Below the pieces are notes generated by a model. The model searched no databases, had not been told where the DNA came from, and was given only the letters and a program-made list of their open reading frames with translations. This document shows, piece by piece, positions 57,301-63,250 of a stretch of 64,000 nt of DNA (the stretch's first letter is position 1; the number at the start of each line of letters is the position of its first letter). This DNA comes from Hofstenia miamia (Eukaryota; Xenacoelomorpha; Acoela). The position numbers and the translations under genes were made by a program. The DNA lies in contig SCFE01000059.1 of NCBI GenBank assembly GCA_004352715.1, forward strand, positions 1,494,314-1,558,313, read 5' to 3'.

Positions 57301-60180
57301 CGCTTGGAATCAAATGCTGTGACGCTTGAACTAATATGTAAGACGACTGTGTTGTTCCAAAAATTACGATTTTTTGACCTAACGGTTGTTCAATTTTGAC
57401 TTTACTTTGACCGTATTGACCTTGGTGACTTTTGAGTGGGCCTACCAATAAGTCTGTTGTTTAAATTGGAGTTTAAAATTATGACATATCGAAACAGATT
57501 TTTTATTTCAGTAAACCTTTATCAAATCGTTGCAAATTTTAATTATTCAAGTCATGAAATTTTCTGTACTAGATTTGAAAGTACGTCGTGTCTGTTATGA
57601 TTATGCTGCAGGGACAGTGCAGTAAACTGAACCATGAAACAATTATCGGCACCTGAAGCTAATGGGACCCCATGGAATTTGTGATGTTTGGCCATAGCAT
57701 ATAATAATGTTAGTTATATTATACTTGAGTTTCAAACAAATAGCAACAATATATTATAATACTAAATCCTCGCGAAAACTGAACCATCGATTGCACATAT
57801 ACGAGGTAAACTGAACAATTGCAAAATACAAGAAATTTTAAACAAATTCGATTTTTTATTTTATATTTTATTAATTACAATCACCAAGAGATAACATTGC
57901 CATATTATATATATAACGTGTAAGCAACTTCCGTAAATGTTACTCTAAGTCTACAATGTCTGACATCACCAGAACTATTTCACATCATTATTTAGCAATC
58001 TTAAACCAAAGTCCATATATTTACAGATTCCTTTATTTCACCATTCTCACCGGCAGTCTGGTGACACATGGTCACCTTCTTTAACAGCTTTTGATTGTCA
58101 TTTTAGAGATCTTTTGCATCCTAAGATTAAAAATATGCTTTTCATAGAGCTATATTCAGTGCATATCGAACGATACTTAAACTTTTCAGATAAAATAACT
58201 CATTGAGCAATAGATCTCAAAAGATAGTTTACTCTAACTATTTGTTGTTGTCGCTATTGAAAAAATGTAAATTATAACAATTCGTTTTGGACATTGTAGT
58301 CTTCGAGTTTTGATAAATTCAAAAAACAAATAAGACTTGCACAGGAACCTAGTCAGCGTGTACATTTTGATATATAATTGTAGCTCCTAAGGTCAATAGA
58401 CGCAGAGCAATGACGTTTCGAAATACATCAGTTCAAATACTCGAACAGAAGAAAACTTCTAAAGTTTAACCTAACCATAATAATTGAATAAATAAAATTG
58501 GGTAAATGTGTAGAAGTGCATAGAAATAACTTAAGCAATTTAGCGCAGGCCAAAATTGTGAATTTGTGAACCACAGAGGATACAATATTATTATATTCAT
58601 GAGGGGTACACTGAACCATATGTTTAGTTTACCCCAAATTAACTGATTCATTTTACCTCACCCCACCATTTTGAATGAAGGCATGATTGTAGCATTGTAC
58701 AATTAATATGTATGTAAAGCATGTAAGTGCTTTACTTACAATGAATATTAGCGAAGCAACCCTAGCCAATCAAGAACAATCAATTAATCATTAAAAAGGC
58801 AATGAAATGCTTTTTTGAGAAAAAAATTTTTCAAATTATTCTCACATTATCAATGGTACTGGACAATCTTATTGGTAATAGAGGTCAAGTTGATGTCGCT
58901 TGACGAAAACAATAGCAAGAAACAAACATGTCTCCTCTTATTTAGACTGGTTCTGTTTGGACACCTGTTAAGTTTTCCACACTCCCCAATATATGGTAGG
59001 GTTGGCATGCTTAAAAAACGAGGATTAATGTTATCATTATGTCAAACCATTGTCAATTTTTTTTTATTTTATAATCATTTTTTTGTCAAAACACTACGTT
59101 TTTAGTTAAAAAAATAATAACGCTAGGAGTTTCGGGATGGATTCAGTTTCTTTAATTCATTTTGTAACGTTAAATGTTCAGACGGACCAATCTTCTTTTT
59201 GTTATATAGATAATGATCCATTTATTTTAATTGGTCAACAAATTTAATTATGTGCGTGTTGCCCTTTCTAATCATGGTTTTCATAGTGTTTATCTGAGTG
59301 TAATAATTTCTTCTGGTTTTTTCTCACCGTACCTTTAATTATTTAGACGGCCATGTTAGGTAAAATGAATGCCAATAAACATATTTAGCTTGGCAGACAA
59401 ATTTGTTTTTGTTTTTATTAAATCACTACTGTCTGACCATGTTACTTAATGCAAAAATGAGAGAGCCCTGTAAAAAACTACGGCTTTGCCACAAAGCTAC
59501 ATTTTCTATGCATGCCAGCAATATATTACAAGAAAAATGTGGGGATGTACATTTAAGAATAAAGCCATGAAAGATGTTTTATGTAATAATTTGCCAGACA
59601 TAGTGATTAGCAAAACAGTTTAGCAATTTAATGACTATACACTAGATTTCCGTAATTACGTAACTGCTCTGTGTATTATTATGATGGATGTATGTTCATA
59701 TAAATAAAATGTAAGACACGTACTAATTATGAAAATAAATTTTTTTATTTTTTTTGGGTTGTGTCATTCGCCCCTTTGCCTGCATTTATATATAGAGAAA
59801 ACAATTTAAGTATTTATAAAATTATTAATTTTTTCATTTATGTAGTTGAACTTTTTCGACACTGTTACGACCAAGTTCAAACATGTTTGAGTTGTGCAAT
59901 TTGCTGCTAGCACTATTTGAGTGAATCGCACGTACACGACTTTAAGGAGCGTTTTGTTTGAATTATATTTACTATCAATGAAAATGAACAATGAAGTATT
60001 AGATTTAGTAATTATGTATTTTAGGGATTGGGGCTTACAATTATGTTTCTAGCCATTTATCAGCGAGCATTGCCGGCGTTGCCTTTATCAATATTTTTGG
60101 GAGGAATATTATATTTTGCTGCAGATAAATCTTTATCTCCTCTCTTTAGTGTTCTCTCAATTAAACAAGTCTACATCTGA
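21619..60180 (+). CDS. Psn: Presenilin, gamma-secretase catalytic subunit (eight exons seen, N-terminal exon missing)
   Basis: Eight short exons with AG/GT boundaries join in frame to 302 codons plus TGA. The visible protein contains TM2 through the C-terminus: LLYKFKCYK after TM2 (residue 48), HWRGPLRLRQAYL in the TM4-TM5 region, catalytic Asp145 in YDLFSVLMPIGPL, catalytic Asp222 in LGLGDFIFYS, PALP at 268-271, and C-terminal KQVYI. Presenilin is a multipass aspartyl protease of ER and endosomal membranes that cuts Notch and other type I membrane stubs. Exons of 68, 221 and 99 bp equal human PSEN1 exons 6-8 as I remember them, and all phases agree. The Asp145-Asp222 span is 77 residues against 128 in human. 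Introns of about 4-9 kb are full of transposons. The protein is diverged, but every key residue seen is intact, so it is probably functional. Confidence 0.95.
21764..24547. other. Presenilin intron, first part
   Basis: AT-rich; no element or RNA gene recognised before the piggyBac derivative at 24548. Confidence 0.6.
24548..25401 (+). mobile_element. piggyBac derivative, internally deleted
   Basis: TTAA flanks (24544-24547 and 25402-25405) border inverted ends CACTAGAACTGCCA and CCCTAGAACTACCA, and GGGTCAATTGACCC palindromes lie near both ends. The + strand between 24761 and 25087 encodes part of a DDE_Tnp_1_7 transposase: PYIGKDK, then VTTDNCFTSYELSQKL (the DN-FTS block) and TGTIRASCNYL. 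The N-terminal half and the C-terminal Cys-rich domain are absent, so it is not autonomous. Confidence 0.9.
25402..26997. other. Presenilin intron with (AT)n
   Basis: AT-rich, including a dinucleotide run at about 25947-25989. A local hairpin-like CCGCTTTTCACTAAAAGCGG occurs near 26605. Nothing else recognised. Confidence 0.5.
26998..27065 (+). CDS. Psn: Presenilin exon (TM3; equivalent to human exon 6, same 68 bp)
   Basis: A pyrimidine-rich acceptor (TTTTCCTATTTTTAG) and a consensus donor GTAAGT bound exactly 68 bp. It enters in phase 0 and leaves after two bases of a codon, completed by A from the next exon. It encodes FIRGYLFLCTMFLLVYVGLF, a hydrophobic segment in the place of human VIHAWLIISSLLLL. 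Sequence similarity alone is weak; length, phase and position carry the call. Confidence 0.85.
27300..27488. repeat. MITE-end-like sequence followed by (AT)n with an N
   Basis: CAGTAGCGTAGACAGAATAA...GGAGGGGCAG resembles the start of common hAT-type MITEs. It runs into an AT dinucleotide tract (27424-27488) with a single N at 27425; the other end was not found. Confidence 0.45.
27620..27800. repeat. Partial hAT-like MITE (GGCTCG-rich)
   Basis: Contains GAGCCG, GCTCGGCTAGGCTCG and GTTCGGCTCGCC strings, of the kind seen near hAT MITE ends. It abuts the 3' limit of the LINE on the minus strand; no target duplication identified. Confidence 0.35.
27826..28581 (-). pseudogene. LINE reverse transcriptase domain (broken)
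   Basis: The first piece reads DGLNANFYQQF, then NAITKLIPKE, SWRPISLLNNDLKIISH and QTGFI, the RT 0-2 blocks of L1/Tx1-type elements. After a stop come LNIDFNKAYDSVDY (motif A), IKIERGVRQGCPLSCVLFN (motif B) and, in the place of AYADD, AYWDI (motif C lost). Catalysis would therefore be abolished even without the stops. Confidence 0.88.
29128..29865 (-). pseudogene. LINE endonuclease domain (APE type), one stop
   Basis: Starting at ATG 29865 the minus strand reads NYNVNGLSN, IFIQESKI, a stop at 29731-29733, then KGGLITFL, TILGDSNCF (GDFN-type), SSRIDHCFVS and ITDHKPL. These are the canonical APE endonuclease motifs, including the Glu, Asp/Asn, SRID and SDH-like sites. This domain nicks the target DNA for priming. 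Confidence 0.88.
29960..31045 (-). pseudogene. LINE ORF1, broken
   Basis: An open piece from 31045 to 30713 (starting MCSLHTDSNN) continues through frameshifts to a cysteine-rich patch near 30250-30330, reading VCNYPALTVCQNCFYTGHNSC. The spacing C-x2-C-x4-H-x2-C is close to, but shorter than, a canonical zinc knuckle (C-x2-C-x4-H-x4-C). ORF1 proteins bind the element RNA. Its order upstream of the endonuclease supports the call. Confidence 0.6.
31049..31810 (-). mobile_element. Tc1/mariner-type element, internally deleted (762 bp)
   Basis: Inverted ends CAGTGCGTCCAGAAAAAAAT on both sides, flanked by TA (31047-31048 and 31811-31812), give a mariner-like element. The minus strand starts MAKNDDLVRDIVRLYF (31656), with a helix-turn-helix region and GRTPLF linker. 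After frame changes it ends in a transposase C-terminus (DQLKAKITSC...HGQHIEKYDCFS). The middle with the three catalytic acidic residues is missing, so the copy is non-autonomous. Confidence 0.9.
31990..32014. repeat. Short (AC)n(AG)n microsatellite
   Basis: ACACACACAGAGAGAG-type run between the mariner element and the Penelope RT fragment. Confidence 0.9.
32052..32520 (+). pseudogene. Penelope-like reverse transcriptase fragment
   Basis: Across several frames the + strand reads IIKNTTDFIKNL, then YDVTSLLTNIPIDKT (motif A form typical of Penelope elements, DV-SLFTN-P), a stop-containing stretch, CRYVDDIFAGF (motif C), INFLKYLNEY, and LNFLDVTLTKN. The YVDDIF plus N-FLDV pairing is characteristic of Penelope-like RT rather than LINE or LTR RT. 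The GIY-YIG endonuclease expected downstream is absent; an (AT)n tract follows. Confidence 0.85.
32569..32631. repeat. (AT)n microsatellite
   Basis: Dinucleotide run of about 60 bp, downstream of the Penelope fragment. Confidence 0.95.
33167..34166. other. Assembly gap, exactly 1000 N
   Basis: Second gap of exactly 1000 N, inside the presenilin intron between the 68-bp and 221-bp exons. Confidence 1.
34413..34633 (+). CDS. Psn: Presenilin exon (TM4-TM6; equivalent to human exon 7, same 221 bp)
   Basis: Acceptor TTTTGTTTAG and donor ACG|GTGAGT bound exactly 221 bp. It encodes TADAMTVYFLLYNF, then VGLLVIHWRGPLRLRQAYL, the best conserved presenilin stretch (human HWKGPLRLQQAYL), and ends ALAFY plus the first base (G) of the catalytic aspartate codon. 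Divergence from human is concentrated after the GPLRL block, where the usual KYLPEWT reads YFLPVFHG. Confidence 0.95.
34725..35395. mobile_element. hAT-type MITE with duplicated right end
   Basis: Ends CAAAGCCGGGCCCGGG and CAGAGTTGGAACCGGG (read inward) are flanked by the perfect 8-bp duplication AGTATTTA (34717-34724 and 35396-35403). A 48-bp segment containing the right end plus five bases of the duplication is repeated in tandem (35305-35352 and 35353-35400). GC-rich ends stand out from the AT-rich intron. Confidence 0.8.
35404..36086. other. Presenilin intron, no feature seen
   Basis: AT-rich; only random short ORFs. Confidence 0.6.
36266..36350 (-). repeat. LINE/SINE 3' end with (AAT)n tail
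   Basis: TAATAATAATAATGAAGGACTTTATTA...GCTGAAGGCA matches the sequence at 51343-51440. Read on the minus strand it ends AATAAAGTC followed by (ATT)n, the look of a non-LTR 3' terminus. Confidence 0.6.
36662..37105. mobile_element. hAT-type MITE (444 bp)
   Basis: Inverted ends TAGAGATGAGTGCG and TAGAGATGAGCGCG are flanked by CTCCCAAC (36654-36661) and CTCCCAGC (37106-37113), an 8-bp duplication with one mismatch. GCGGTA-rich subterminal repeats are present; no coding sequence. Confidence 0.85.
37297..39100 (-). pseudogene. LINE reverse transcriptase remnant with a downstream C2H2 finger, split by a MITE
   Basis: On the minus strand PECGIRHGCVLSPCLFN (RT motif B) lies near 38850-38770, and HIEYAEDLYLFSW (motif C, YAED in place of YADD) near 37955-37915; the 37962-38719 MITE separates them. 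Further downstream, 37539-37297 encodes a C2H2-type finger (CTECARMFSVQKALNRHIRDDH) within a basic context. The order RT then finger recalls the C-terminal regions of site-specific LINEs, but the CCHC form expected there is not what is seen. Several frameshifts. Confidence 0.65.
37962..38719. mobile_element. TTAA-flanked MITE built of repeated hairpins (758 bp)
   Basis: TTAA lies at 37958-37961 and 38720-38723. Inverted ends GGGGGGTGCCACACGATTAG and GGGGGTGCCACACGATTAG. The end motif is repeated in inverse orientation inside (38005-38036 and about 38110-38140), so 37962-38036 folds into a nearly perfect hairpin with GACTATAGTC at its centre. TAGTCAAAA strings recur near both ends. No coding sequence. 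The TTAA target suggests piggyBac-type mobilisation. Confidence 0.8.
39101..40631. other. Presenilin intron, no feature seen
   Basis: AT-rich with no supported ORF; may be part of the 36087-42644 candidate element. Confidence 0.5.
40632..41740 (+). pseudogene. Transposase-like protein, family not named, degenerate
   Basis: Broken + strand frames read ETICDAIFTTLEEYDL, then VIIFDTTNINTDKSKGVF, KKPLFFGCQHYVLDLALD, SSPNICYGF, and later YNARWNSIAIFLLLAFIL and WSEAWFSPM. The order (DTT-NT-KG block, P-F-GCQHxxLDL block, RWN block, W-E-WF block) resembles a group of uncharacterised animal transposase-like proteins with a DDE-like Asp in DTT; I cannot give it a superfamily name. More than five stops and shifts. 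It lies between the iterated arrays, in the orientation of the left array. Confidence 0.5.
42645..43860. other. Presenilin intron, no feature seen
   Basis: AT-rich; ends in the branch/pyrimidine region of the next exon (TTTTATTATTTTAG). Confidence 0.6.
43861..43959 (+). CDS. Psn: Presenilin exon (after catalytic Asp 1; equivalent to human exon 8, same 99 bp)
   Basis: Acceptor TATTATTTTAG and donor GTACGT bound exactly 99 bp. Its first two bases (AT) complete the Asp codon begun by the previous exon. It encodes LFSVLMPIGPLNILVKIAQ then KEPLFSSLVYS, aligning without gaps to human [32 protein letters not shown]. Leaves after one base of a codon. Confidence 0.95.
43960..45639. other. Presenilin intron, no feature seen
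   Basis: AT-rich; nothing recognised. Confidence 0.6.
45640..46190 (+). mobile_element. hAT element remnant with transposase C-terminal (hATC) region
   Basis: The + strand near 45865-46010 reads ATQAISAQSERDFNQIGLTV followed by TAKRFRVEPKTIDD, the dimerisation motif of hAT transposases (PATSAxSERxFSxxG...R-L-P). GGGCC-rich sequences lie on both sides (near 45640 and 46130-46180) with a GTTGCC / TTGACA pair of possible ends, but no convincing 8-bp duplication. A deleted hAT copy. Confidence 0.7.
46191..47589. other. Presenilin intron, no feature seen
   Basis: AT-rich; a short (GT)5 near 46912; nothing recognised. Confidence 0.55.
47590..47823. mobile_element. TTAA-flanked MITE (234 bp)
   Basis: TTAA at 47586-47589 and 47824-47827; inverted ends CCCTATATGGACCAA and CCCTATATGAACCAA. 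Typical of a small piggyBac-type MITE. Confidence 0.8.
48001..48063 (+). CDS. Psn: Presenilin exon (start of the cytosolic loop; equivalent to human exon 9)
   Basis: Acceptor TGTCTATTTAG and donor GTGAGT bound 63 bp in phase 1-1, the phase of human exon 9 (87 bp). It completes YSS and encodes IIYMADSTIDEVVEDSQEHL, so the join reads VYSSIIY against insect-like YSSTVVY. The stretch that in human contains the endoproteolysis site (TMVWLVNMAEGD) is shortened and changed. Acidic afterwards, as expected of the loop. Confidence 0.85.
48351..48665 (+). CDS. Helix-turn-helix protein fragment, probably transposase-derived
   Basis: From ATG 48351 the frame reads MDEIPFVKHELSPAEKILIV, then RKRVAEALGFSTNTVARTIA and QWNKNKDPSFSDE, a typical HTH layout (AEALGFSTNTVARTI is the recognition part) as found at the N-terminus of transposases. 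After residue 75 or so the sequence turns into unrelated AT-rich translation. The frame stays open upstream to 48174, where it reads as non-homologous sequence. Lies inside a presenilin intron; no TIRs found. Confidence 0.45.
   Translation, partial: DEIPFVKHELSPAEKILIVRVHQYFIKEKHEGKAGSQRPVRKRVAEALGFSTNTVARTIAQWNKNKDPSFSDETPCMLLCYSNYLSTPNFKGIIRNIQCLSLLN
48666..51342. other. Presenilin intron, no feature seen
   Basis: Short ORFs only; no repeat structure or RNA gene recognised. Confidence 0.55.
51343..51440 (-). repeat. LINE/SINE 3' end with (AAT)n tail
   Basis: (AAT)n at 51343-51377, then CAATGACTTTATTTAGCCGCTGAAGGCA, matching the 36266-36350 copy. On the minus strand this is GCCTTCAGCGGCTAAATAAAG followed by an ATT tail. 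Confidence 0.65.
51441..52604. other. Presenilin intron, no feature seen
   Basis: AT-rich; ends with acceptor TTTTTAG of the 45-bp exon. Confidence 0.55.
52605..52649 (+). CDS. Psn: Presenilin small loop exon (position of human exon 10)
   Basis: Acceptor AAATATTTTTAG and donor GTAAGT bound 45 bp in phase 1-1, encoding (P)GVSKGTKSQVITEE(G). It joins its neighbours in frame. Human exon 10 is 174 bp, so this is a much shorter loop exon. The peptide has no recognisable conservation; the call rests on splice sites, phase and position. Confidence 0.7.
53402..53872 (-). pseudogene. P-element/THAP9-like transposase fragment
   Basis: A 156-codon minus-strand ORF has, in its second half, NYSGQTLKFAISLYLRSTQH, matching the YS-E---FAL-LY--SP-AY block of P-element and THAP9-type transposases. 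This is followed by KLCMLIINEMYIKPSVSKFH, matching the DEM-IK block. The usual Asp of the DEM motif reads Asn (INEM). The first half (FVVDHEECDDMQI) is not recognised. Confidence 0.6.
54090..54305 (-). pseudogene. THAP-type zinc-finger end of a P-element-like protein
   Basis: Begins MGACEKHWPPSSPK, the C-x2-HW-P signature at the end of a THAP domain of P-element-type proteins, then runs into a Ser/Lys-rich linker. It lies upstream of the 53402-53872 fragment on the same strand, so the two probably derive from one protein nested in the hAT element. Confidence 0.55.
54545..54919 (+). pseudogene. hAT transposase N-terminus with BED zinc finger
   Basis: The frame reads SSSTSDVRKRFGDVFKEDG, FGWVSCILCKRCY, then GTKNLLDHIRSC, a BED-type finger (aromatic residues, C-x2-C, H-x3-C). 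It is followed by LVKRDTAYMVCDG and FAESAAFPDFC, the start of the hAT catalytic region. There is no in-frame ATG upstream; an acceptor-like CATTCAG|GCGCAT near 54497 hints at an upstream exon. The catalytic middle is only partly recognisable (a helical stretch at 55139-55450). Confidence 0.8.
55550..55690 (+). pseudogene. hAT transposase C-terminal dimerisation (hATC) region
   Basis: The + strand reads TFSERIFSATCQIITPDKDK, then LKDDTMES, a stop, and VVVKRRSKTSF. This is the SERxFSxxG/C--I-T--R/K-L block that closes hAT transposases. It sits in the same element as the BED ORF. Confidence 0.8.
55838..56605. other. Presenilin intron, no feature seen
   Basis: AT-rich; ends in acceptor CTTTGCTTTAG. 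Confidence 0.6.
56606..56718 (+). CDS. Psn: Presenilin exon with the GxGD catalytic motif (equivalent to human exon 11)
   Basis: Acceptor CTTTGCTTTAG and donor TTC|GTAAGA bound 113 bp, two codons fewer than human exon 11 (119 bp) and in the same phase. It encodes ANMSLGLGDFIFYSLLIGLA then DDWNIIIVVYFGILF, aligning with human GVKLGLGDFIFYSVLVGKA...DWNTTIACFVAIL. Asp in GLGD is the second catalytic aspartate. Confidence 0.97.
56719..57609. other. Presenilin intron, no feature seen
   Basis: AT-rich; nothing recognised. Confidence 0.6.
57610..58670. repeat. Region with recurring TAAACTGAACCAT motif, possible iterated-end element
   Basis: Direct copies of the motif lie near 57619, 57773, 57801 and 58600; inverted forms (TTTAGTTTACCCC, TTTTACCTCACCCC) lie near 58623 and 58648. 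Clustering at both ends of a kilobase recalls the iterated-end elements at 17216-18130 and 36087-42644. No target duplication identified. Confidence 0.4.
58671..60024. other. Presenilin last intron, no feature seen
   Basis: AT-rich; ends with acceptor ATGTATTTTAG. Confidence 0.6.
60025..60180 (+). CDS. Psn: Presenilin last exon (PALP motif, C-terminus and stop; equivalent to human exon 12)
   Basis: From acceptor TATTTTAG the phase-0 frame reads GLGLTIMFLAIYQRALPALP then LSIFLGGILYFAADKSL...SIKQVYI and TGA at 60178-60180. It aligns without gaps through PALP to human [20 protein letters not shown]. The C-terminal KQVYI resembles insect KQVFI more than vertebrate HQFYI. PALP is needed for the active-site conformation in the family. 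Confidence 0.97.
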   Translation, partial: GLGLTIMFLAIYQRALPALPLSIFLGGILYFAADKSLSPLFSVLSIKQVYI

Positions 60181-60240
60181 ATGATTTTGTATATTGCGTG
60201 TTTTGTTTATATTTTCATTATCAACATTTAATATATTAAT

Positions 60241-60461
60241 TTTCTCTACACATTTACAAAATCTTAAAATCTAGCTTGTGATGCATCCGTATTATAATTG
60301 AGTAACTGAAATTTAAACTGATTTTTCAAATGTTTGCTTTATTAAACAAATGNTTTCTCTACACATTTACAAAATCTTAAAATCTAGCTTGTGATGCATC
60401 CGTATTATAATTGAGTAACTGAAATTTAAACTGATTGTTCAAATGTTTGCTTTATTAAACA
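60241..60461. repeat. 108-bp direct duplication around a single N
   Basis: 60241-60348 and 60354-60461 are nearly identical, with an N at 60353. This is probably an unmerged contig overlap in the presenilin 3' flank. An ATTAAA poly(A)-signal-like string occurs in each copy (60341 and its counterpart). Confidence 0.8.
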
Positions 60462-60649
60462 TAAATGGAAATTTAATTTTTTAGGCTAATTAATTGGCCA
60501 AATTTTTGAACAACTGATTATTAATCAAATTCAAAATCAGATGCAAAAGCATACATTTATGTCAGACTAACTATATTCACAAAATATATTTCACTATTAA
60601 TACTCTGACATTGTATCAACGATCAATGCATCTAACTAGAATCTATAAC

Positions 60650-60865
60650 TTTAGCGGTTAGTGGGCCAATGGGGTCTGCAGAATCCCATTGATAATTTAA
60701 AATTTTCTCCATAGAACTACAGGAGCTTTCTGCTAATGATACTCAGTGACTTATCTAGTTAAAAAAGTACTATAATTAGCTGGTATAAAAATCAATAATT
60801 AAATTCATTATTATGTTCTATTGAATTGTCCTTCACGGTCCATTGGGGTCTGCTAGACCCCAAGA
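60650..60865. repeat. Possible MITE with palindromic ends
   Basis: CAATGGGGTCTGCAGAATCCC near 60668 and CATTGGGGTCTGCTAGACCCC near 60840 are each close to palindromic and about 170 bp apart. They look like ends of a small element; no target duplication identified. Confidence 0.35.
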
Positions 60866-60929
60866 TGTCATCATGCAATTGGTTGTCGTAACTATTAAAA
60901 AGAAATACAGTTTACAGAGTGCACGCACA

Positions 60930-61740
60930 CAAAATTGTAGACCCTGAAGGAAATCAATACGTCACCGATTTTGAAATTTCCAATATTTTAAATCAAACAT
61001 TTCCAAGCCTAGGACATTATGAAGGTCCTCAAATAAAATTTCAGAAAATAAATCCTAATAGGTACACCCCTGAATTTGGTTTTCGCTTTTTAACAAGTTT
61101 TGAAGTAATTAAGGCAATCAAGATACTAAAATCAAACAAATCAAGCGGCCCTCGAAAATTCCAATATGGTTACTTAAAAACAATGCAAAATATATTGGCG
61201 AACCTTTAAATTATATAAGATAAGATAAGATAAGAGATTCTATTTTCCCGCTTTCTTTAAGCATATTACTCCAATTTACAATAAAGACGATCCAAAGAGT
61301 CCCAAAAACTATCGACCAATATCTATTACATCACCAATCACCAAAATATTTGAAAGACTATTACACGAACAAATTTCTCTTCATTTAAATAATCATGGTC
61401 CAATTCACAATTTGGCTTCAGAAAAATATACTCGACATCAGACGCACTTATACAAACGACAGAAAAATGGAGAGAATTATTGGACTCTAATAAATATGTT
61501 GCGCTTGCCTGTCTTGACCTCTTAAAAACATTCGATTCTATTAGTCATGAGATATAAATAAAAATGTTGGTTTTTCTCTTAACAGTGCTCACCTTATATC
61601 TAATTAATTAAGTAATAGACTTCAGCGAGTTAAATTAAATGATACTTTTTCAAATTGGTTTTTTTTCAATATGGGTGTCCCTCAAGGAACCTAACTGGGT
61701 CCCTTGTTTTTAATTATTTTTGTGAATGAAAGGAAGAAAA
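60930..61740 (+). pseudogene. Jockey/CR1-like LINE RT fragment, copy 1
   Basis: Opens with VDPEGNQYVTDFEI...YTPEFGFRFLTSFEVIKAI, then KSNKSSGPRKFQYGYLK (RT entry block). After a (GATAA)-type insertion near 61220 come ITPIYNKDDPKSPKNYRPIS, TKIFERLLHEQI, ALACLDLLKTFDSISHE (motif A) and MGVPQGT-LGPLFLIIFVNE (motif B). Broken by stops and shifts. It aligns with copy 2 at 62160-62990 with about 5% differences by eye. Confidence 0.85.
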
Positions 61741-61983
61741 TTCTGACCGCGAAATAACAATTATTGAAAAAAAATTTAAAAAAAAAAATCTTCTAAAAAA
61801 TTTTTATTAAAAAAACTTATTTTTACCAAATCACAACAGGAATTTTTTTTTTTTTTTAATAAAATCAAAAAATTAGGGGGGCAAAAAAATTTTTTTTTTT
61901 TAATTTTTTTTTATTATAAAAAAGTAGTGGGGGTAATAAAAACTCTCCGTGGGGGGTATTTTTTTGAAAAAATGTTGCTATGT
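61740..61983. other. Corrupted sequence ending at an N (sequencing-error tail)
   Basis: Homopolymer-rich sequence that aligns base for base in register with 62985-63226, but with many positions replaced by neighbouring A, T or G (for example AAGTAGTGGGGGTAATAAAA against AAGTAGTGACCTTAATAATT). This is the look of a low-quality read end, not biology. Confidence 0.85.
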
Positions 61984-61984
61984 N

Positions 61985-63250
61985 ACGCCCGTACTCCTGA
62001 AAGTTATGCATTATACAAAAAAGCTAGAAATATTTCTAATATAGAAAATCGTAAAGCTTACAATGAGTATATTAAACATGAATATAGAAAATGACCGAAC
62101 CAAAAGAGTAAATGGAGATTGATTAACGAAATCTCGAATTGTACCAAATCAAAATCTTCTCCCATAGAAAAAATTGTAGACCCCGATGGAAATCAATACG
62201 TCTTTGATTTTGAAATTTCCAATATTTCAAATCAAACATTTGCAAACCTAGGTAATTATGACGCTCCTCAAACAAAATTCCAGGAAATAAATCCTAATAG
62301 GTACACCCCTGAATTTGGTTTTCGCTTTATAACAAGTTTTGAAGAAATTAAAGCAATCAAGAAACTAAAATCAAACAAGTCAAGCGGCCCTCGAAAATTC
62401 CAATATGGTTACTTAAAAACAATGCAAAATATATTGGCGAACCTTTAAATTATATCTTTAATGAAGTGCATAAATTGGAATATTTCCCGATTTCTTTAAG
62501 CATATTACTCCAATTTACAATAAAGACGATCCAAAGTGTCCCAAAAACTATCGACCAATATCTATTACATCACCAATCACCAAAATATTTGAAAGACTAT
62601 TACACGAACAAATTTCTCTTCATTTAAATAATCATGGTCCAATTCACAATTTGGCTTCAGAAAAATATACTCGACATCAGACGCACTTATACAAGCGACA
62701 GAAAAATGGAGAGCATTATTGGACTCTAATAAATTTGTTGCGCTTGCCTGTCTTGACCTCTTAAAGGCATTCGATTCTATTAGTCATGAGATATAAATAA
62801 AAATGTTGGTTTTTCTCTTAACAGTGCTCACCTTATATCTAATTAATTAAGTAATAGACTTCAGCAAGTTAATTAAATGATGCTTTTTCAAATTGGTTGT
62901 CTGTCAATGGTGTACCTAGAGGAACCATACTAGGTGTCCTGCTTTTTAATATTTATGTGAATGAAATGAAGGAAATTACTGACTGCGAAATAGCAATAAT
63001 TGATTATAAAATTTACAACTAAAATTCTCTAGAAAAGTATTCTAATTAAAATTGCTTATTTACACTTGATCACAAGAGGTATCTTTCCATTTGCATATTC
63101 CAATCAAAATTTGAGGCTGACAAGAATGTCTTTATGCTTGAATTTTGTCATATTACAGCTAAGTAGTGACCTTAATAATTACTCTGAGTGGGATATCTTT
63201 GAAGGAAAATGTGATGCTATGATGTACAGAGACATTGTGGACCTGGTAGC
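61985..63250 (+). pseudogene. Jockey/CR1-like LINE RT fragment, copy 2, longer at the 5' side
   Basis: Begins with SYALYKKARNISNIENRKAYNEYIK and WRLINEISNCTKSKSSP, the pre-RT linker of Jockey/CR1-type ORF2. It then has the same order of RT blocks as copy 1, to VPRGTILGVLLFNIYVNEM. A few stops and shifts. It lies downstream of presenilin. Confidence 0.85.

Noticed and set aside
60930-63226. A true recent tandem duplication of the LINE fragment
   Set aside because: The end of copy 1 is corrupted sequence in register with copy 2, and an N separates them, so at least part of the duplication is an assembly effect. Clean differences between the copies leave two distinct insertions possible.
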